From Streptomyces alboflavus (GTDB lineage: Bacteria > Actinomycetota > Actinomycetes > Streptomycetales > Streptomycetaceae), in contig NZ_JNXT01000117.1 of assembly GCF_000716675.1 (NCBI RefSeq), positions 1-10,706 of the forward strand: 10,706 nucleotides of DNA, given 5' to 3'. This document shows, piece by piece, positions 8,017 to 10,706 of this stretch. The position numbers and the translations under genes were made by a program. How positions within the stretch are numbered: position 1 is the first letter of the stretch; each line of letters begins with the position of its first letter. The notes beneath the pieces were generated by a model that worked only from the letters and a program-made list of their open reading frames with translations, was not told where the DNA came from and did not search any database.

Positions 8017-8043
8017 CCGAGGTGCGCGGCGGCGCGACCTCGG
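8017..8043. terminator. Bidirectional stem-loop between convergent genes
   Basis: CCGAGGT at 8017-8023 pairs perfectly with ACCTCGG at 8037-8043. Inside, CGCG at 8025-8028 pairs with CGCG at 8033-8036 around loop GCGG, leaving one bulged G. It lies between the 204-residue protein gene (ends 7976) and the RDD gene (ends 8095 on the minus strand), so it suits termination from both sides. Confidence 0.65.
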
Positions 8044-8094
8044 GCGGGCGTGGCCCTACGCCGGACGGGCTCTAGGCCGGACTCCGGTGCCGGT

Positions 8095-9123
8095 TCACGC
8101 GGGCGGCACGAAGCCGGTCGAGGGCCGGGAGGGTTCCTCGGATGCCGGGGGCGGAGTCGGTGCGGGCCCGGCGGCGGGCTGCGGCGGCTGTGCGGGCGCG
8201 GCGGCCGGGGGTCCGTACGACGCCGGAGGGGCGGGGGAGCGCGGGTCGGCGTACGCGGGAGGGGCCGGAGGGGAGAACGAGCCGGGCTGCTGCCCGGGCC
8301 CTGCCCAAGCCCCAGGCGCACCAACCGCACCCGGCACACCAGCCACAGGAGCCACAGGAGCCACCCCCACCCCTTGCTCCCCGAACGCCCGCCGGGCCTC
8401 CCGCGCCTGCCGCTCGTGCACGACGGCGGCGAGGAAGGCGGCCGGGGGCACGCCCTCCGGCGCCGGAGCCCCGGTCCGCGCCACCACATCGTTGGCGAGA
8501 CGTTCCGCCATCGCCCAGCCGACCTGCGGATCCAACTGCCCCATCCGCGTCAGGTACTGGCGAACGGCCAGCCAAAGACCGTCCGGCACCGCGGACAGAT
8601 CCAGCTCCGCGAACCGTCCCACGAGCCACGGCGGCGGCGCGGGCACGTACTCGGTACGCCCCGCCGGCACCCGCTCCCGTACGACGAGCGTCCCCGCGAA
8701 CACGTCCCCGAGCCGCCGCCCGCGCTCCGACACCAGCGAGGCGATGCACGCGACGACCCCGAACGTCATGAGGATCTCCACGACCCCGACCGCCCCGCGC
8801 ACCAGCGCGTGCCGGAACCGGATCGGCCCGCCGTCGTCCCGCACCACCCGCAGCCCGCACGCCAGCTTCCCGAGCGACCGCCCGTGGCTGAGGGTCTCCA
8901 CGGCGATCGGCACACCCACGAGCACCAGCACGAACGTCGCCACCGCGATCGCCGCCACCGCCGCGTCGTCGAGCGACCCCGCCGCGGCCAGCAACCCCAA
9001 GGTCACGGCCAAGTACGCCGACCACGCCACGACCATGTCGATGAGCACCGCCAGCGCACGACTCGGCAACTTCGCGGGACGCAGTTCGAGCGCCACCGCC
9101 TCGCCCGTCACCAGCTCACTCAC
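8095..9123 (-). CDS. RDD-family integral membrane protein with long proline-rich tail
   Basis: 342 residues. Membrane segments at about 24-49, 55-76 and 112-131. The family signature is present: Arg22 and Asp29 in LPSRALAVLID, HGRSLGKLACGLRVV at 80-94, and Asp140 in RRLGDVFAGTLVV. The RDD domain ends near 150. A short soluble helical region (about 165-248) follows, then a tail of about 90 residues dominated by Pro, Ala and Gly, probably cytoplasmic and disordered. RDD proteins have been linked to transport or ion homeostasis, but no function can be given here. I chose GTG 9123, preceded by GGGAAGGG with a gap of about eight bases; an in-frame ATG at 9141 (also with a G-rich upstream stretch) would add six residues. 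It is divergent from the SpoIIM-like gene across 111 nt. This pairing recurs in actinobacteria and suggests linked roles at the membrane. Confidence 0.88.
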   Translation of the reverse strand: MSELVTGEAVALELRPAKLPSRALAVLIDMVVAWSAYLAVTLGLLAAAGSLDDAAVAAIAVATFVLVLVGVPIAVETLSHGRSLGKLACGLRVVRDDGGPIRFRHALVRGAVGVVEILMTFGVVACIASLVSERGRRLGDVFAGTLVVRERVPAGRTEYVPAPPPWLVGRFAELDLSAVPDGLWLAVRQYLTRMGQLDPQVGWAMAERLANDVVARTGAPAPEGVPPAAFLAAVVHERQAREARRAFGEQGVGVAPVAPVAGVPGAVGAPGAWAGPGQQPGSFSPPAPPAYADPRSPAPPASYGPPAAAPAQPPQPAAGPAPTPPPASEEPSRPSTGFVPPA

Positions 9124-9234
9124 GCCTGCCGCCCTTCCCATCGCTGCCCCCGGAACCGCCAGTCTGCCAAGCTGACTATCGATCGCGCCGCACCACGAGA
9201 GCCGCAGTACGAGAAGCCGAGGAGCAGCCAACCG
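9124..9234. promoter_or_regulatory. Divergent RDD/SpoIIM intergenic region
   Basis: 111 nt that must contain start signals for both genes. Around 9175-9188 lies the most AT-rich part (GACTATCGATCG); its complement reads GATAGT and could serve as a minus-strand -10. No convincing -35 box was found for either direction, so promoters are not assigned. GAGGAG at 9219-9224 serves the SpoIIM gene. Confidence 0.3.
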
Positions 9235-10242
9235 ATGGACCTCGACGTCTTCGTGTCCGCACACCGGGCCGAATGGGACCGTCTGGACACCCTGCTGCGG
9301 CGCCAACGCCGACTCACCGGCCCCGAGGTCGACGAACTGGTTGTCCTCTACCAGCGCACGGCCACACACCTCTCGCTGATCCAGTCCAGCGCCCCGGACC
9401 CGCAGCTGACCGGCCGCCTCACCCAGCTGGTCGCACGCGCCCGCAGTGCCGTGACGGGCGCACGCCGCGCCTCCTGGAGAGACGCCACCCGCTTCCTGAC
9501 GCACGGCTTCCCCGCTGCGGTCTACCGCAGCCGCCACTGGTGGGTACCCACAGCCCTGCTCTCCATAGCCCTGGCCGCCGTGATCGGCTGGTGGATCGGC
9601 ACCCACCCCGAAGTCCAGTCCTCGATCGCGGCCCCCTCGGAACTGCGCGACCTCACACGCCCCGGAGGCGAGTACGAGACGTACTACTCCAGCCACCCGG
9701 CGGCGTCCTTCGCAGCCCAGGTGTGGACGAACAACGCCCAGGCAGCAGCGATGTGCCTGGTCCTGGGTGCGTTCCTCTGTCTCCCTGTCGTCTGGATCCT
9801 CTTCCAGAACATGCTCAACCTGGGTGTCGGCATCGGCCTGATGTCTTCGGCGGACCGCCTGGACACCTTCCTGGGCCTCGTCATCCCGCACGGCCTCCTG
9901 GAGCTGACCGCGGTCTTCGTAGCCGCCGGTACCGGTCTCCGCCTGGGCTGGACCCTCATCGCCCCGGGCCCACGAACCCGCCGCACCGCCATGGCCGAGG
10001 AGGGGCGCGCGGCCCTGGGCATGGCCATCGGCTTGGCCCTGGTCCTCCTGATCTCCGGCGCCATCGAAGGCTTCGTCACCCCCTCCGGCCTCCCCACCTG
10101 GGCCCGCATCGGCATCGGCATCGCCGCCGAGGCGGCATTCCTCGTGTACGTCTACGTCCTCGGCGGGCGAGCCGCGCGCGAAGGCGAAACGGGCGATGTG
10201 GAAGAGCACGAGCGCAGCGCCACGGTGCCCACTGCCGCGTGA
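9235..10242 (+). CDS. SpoIIM / DUF95 family membrane protein
   Basis: 335 residues. A soluble N-terminal helical part (about 1-100) is followed by five or six membrane segments, near 103-122, 168-190, 195-205, 212-235, 260-280 and 291-310. Family hallmarks seen: the central WTNNAQAAAMCLVLGAF (164-180), the PHGLLELTAVFVAAGTGLRL block (218-237), and SGAIEGFVTPSGLP (274-287), which match the stage II sporulation protein M family. In Bacillus, SpoIIM acts with SpoIID and SpoIIP in peptidoglycan hydrolysis during engulfment. Actinobacteria do not engulf, and their homologues, usually beside an RDD gene, have no agreed function. ATG 9235 follows GAGGAG at 9219-9224 by ten bases. No terminator was found after its stop, so transcription may run towards the rRNA promoters beginning 54 nt downstream. 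Confidence 0.9.
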   Translation: MDLDVFVSAHRAEWDRLDTLLRRQRRLTGPEVDELVVLYQRTATHLSLIQSSAPDPQLTGRLTQLVARARSAVTGARRASWRDATRFLTHGFPAAVYRSRHWWVPTALLSIALAAVIGWWIGTHPEVQSSIAAPSELRDLTRPGGEYETYYSSHPAASFAAQVWTNNAQAAAMCLVLGAFLCLPVVWILFQNMLNLGVGIGLMSSADRLDTFLGLVIPHGLLELTAVFVAAGTGLRLGWTLIAPGPRTRRTAMAEEGRAALGMAIGLALVLLISGAIEGFVTPSGLPTWARIGIGIAAEAAFLVYVYVLGGRAAREGETGDVEEHERSATVPTAA

Positions 10243-10295
10243 TGTGCGCACGTCGCCTCTGAGCTGCTAGTCTCCTCTTCGCCCCGGAAAAGTCA

Positions 10296-10324
10296 TTGAC
10301 ATGGCAGGCCCGGGGAGGTAGATT
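10296..10324 (+). promoter_or_regulatory. rRNA operon promoter P1
   Basis: TTGACA at 10296-10301, a 17-bp spacer and TAGATT at 10319-10324: a perfect -35 and a strong Streptomyces -10 for the housekeeping sigma factor. The start would be near 10331. An inverted repeat (CCCCGG at 10282-10287, CCGGGG at 10310-10315) flanks the -35 box. Confidence 0.82.
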
Positions 10325-10342
10325 CGAACAGTTGCCTAGAGC

Positions 10343-10371
10343 TGGACAGCTCGCAGCGCGGCAGTTAAAAT
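10343..10371 (+). promoter_or_regulatory. rRNA operon promoter P2
   Basis: TGGACA at 10343-10348, a 17-bp spacer and TAAAAT at 10366-10371. Both boxes are one base from the E. coli-type consensus. Its -10 lies 47 bp downstream of that of P1. Confidence 0.78.
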
Positions 10372-10393
10372 CTGCCTGCTTCTTGAATCTCAT

Positions 10394-10446
10394 TTCATCG
10401 AGAAGCCACCCCGATGAATCGGAAAGCCGAGCCGGTCAGACCGGCT
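10394..10446 (+). promoter_or_regulatory. Two hairpins in the rRNA leader between P2 and P3
   Basis: TTCATCG at 10394-10400 pairs with CGATGAA at 10412-10418 (11-nt loop). AGCCGGT at 10430-10436 pairs with ACCGGCT at 10440-10446 (3-nt loop). Both stems are perfect over 7 bp. They would form in transcripts from P1 and P2, and the second overlaps the -35 region of the candidate P3, where it could also act as a DNA dyad. Confidence 0.5.
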
Positions 10447-10464
10447 GAAAACTTCTGATAAAGT
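10436..10464 (+). promoter_or_regulatory. Candidate rRNA operon promoter P3
   Basis: TAAAGT at 10459-10464 within TCTGATAAAGTCGG. The hexamer 17 bp upstream is TCAGAC (10436-10441), a poor -35. Supported mainly by the repeated -10 context shared with P4 and by the multi-promoter layout known for Streptomyces rRNA operons. Confidence 0.5.
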
Positions 10465-10551
10465 CGGATCCGCCGGAAAGGAAAACGCGAAAGCGAAGAC
10501 CTGGAAAGCGCCGAGGAAATCGGATCGGAACGGGAAGCCGGAAAGATCTGA

Positions 10552-10557
10552 TAGAGT
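10552..10557 (+). promoter_or_regulatory. Candidate rRNA operon promoter P4 (-10 box)
   Basis: TAGAGT at 10552-10557 within TCTGATAGAGTCGG, which differs by one base from the P3 context and lies exactly 93 bp downstream. No -35 box is recognisable upstream (AACGGG at 10529-10534). Start near 10564. Confidence 0.5.
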
Positions 10558-10648
10558 CGGAAACGCAAGAACAAAAGAAACACCGAAGGGAAGCGCCCGG
10601 AGGAAATCCCCAGAGAATGTTCTGTGGGTGAGTACAAAGGAAGCGTCC

Positions 10649-10666
10649 GTTCCTTGAGAACTCAAC
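10649..10666 (+). promoter_or_regulatory. boxA-like rRNA antitermination element
   Basis: GTTCCTTGAGAACTCAAC at 10649-10666 parallels the boxA region of Bacillus rRNA operons (TGTTCTTTGAAAACT type), which loads NusB and S10 to prevent Rho-dependent termination. TTGA-GAAC-TCAA within it may form a small hairpin. Confidence 0.6.
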
Positions 10667-10706
10667 AGCGTGCCAAAAGTCAACGCCAGATATGTTGATA
10701 CCCCGA

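Larger units (their letters stand above)
10331..10706 (+). other. Leader of a ribosomal RNA operon (pre-16S), cut by the right edge
   Basis: There is no protein-coding frame with Streptomyces codon bias here, and the composition changes sharply to A- and purine-rich (many GGAAA and GAAAG motifs), as in Streptomyces pre-16S leaders. The boxA-like element at 10649-10666 and the final stretch (AAAAGTCAACGCCAGATATG, then TTGATACCCC) are typical of the sequence shortly before 16S rRNA. A small inverted repeat, TCAAC at 10680-10684 and GTTGA at 10694-10698, may belong to the processing stalk. The mature 16S start (GAGAGTTTGATCCTGGCTCAG type) is not in the window. Confidence 0.85.

Noticed and set aside
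7239..8489. Minus-strand open frame across the 204-residue protein gene and the RDD tail
   Set aside because: It runs across a terminator-like hairpin and two unrelated genes, with Pro/Arg-rich low-complexity product and no motif.
10390..10683. Minus-strand 97-codon open frame in the rRNA leader
   Set aside because: Codon use is unlike Streptomyces genes (AT-rich third positions and many Phe codons). The region is explained by rRNA promoters and leader on the plus strand.
10600..10706. Mature 16S rRNA start
   Set aside because: The conserved first bases of 16S (GAGAGTTTGATCCTGGCTCAG type) are absent; only the pre-16S leader is inside the window.

Overview
The window is very GC-rich. Its genes have G or C at almost every third codon position, use GTG and ATG starts, and sit behind AGGAG or GAGGAG ribosome-binding sites. 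Together with the gene content (PGI/PMI-like SIS protein next to ManA, actinobacterial-type AhcY, a divergent RDD/SpoIIM pair, and an rRNA leader with several promoters) this points to a Streptomyces chromosome or a close relative. It reads as core chromosome. I see no insertion sequence, phage gene, tRNA, CRISPR array or attachment site.

Left part (1-3182, plus strand): the C-terminal part of a SIS-domain phosphosugar isomerase-like protein runs in from the left edge. A short spacer with a 33-bp tandem repeat follows; it could encode a 35-residue Arg-rich peptide overlapping the SIS stop codon. Then comes manA (mannose-6-phosphate isomerase), the entry to GDP-mannose synthesis, and a cation diffusion facilitator transporter. 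A perfect 14-bp stem-loop closes this unit and also the convergent gene to its right.

Middle part (3202-7304): a large PTS permease with IIB-IIC-IIA order lies on the minus strand. It is divergent from ahcY (S-adenosylhomocysteine hydrolase) across a 368-nt control region. That region holds a likely PTS promoter with a 9-bp dyad just upstream, a weaker ahcY promoter, and an ahcY leader of about 165 nt with two hairpins. A strong stem-loop follows ahcY.

Right part (7362-10706): an unassigned 204-residue protein is convergent with an RDD-family membrane protein. The RDD gene is divergent from a SpoIIM/DUF95 membrane protein. From about 10296 to the right edge is the promoter and leader region of a ribosomal RNA operon: two near-consensus promoters, two weaker ones with -10 boxes exactly 93 bp apart, and a boxA-like antitermination element. 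The 16S gene itself must start just past the right edge.

I find no convincing new multi-gene system. The points most worth a second look are the 33-bp repeat peptide, the ManP-like PTS permease with its dyad, the ahcY leader, the unassigned 204-residue protein, and the architecture of the rRNA promoter array.
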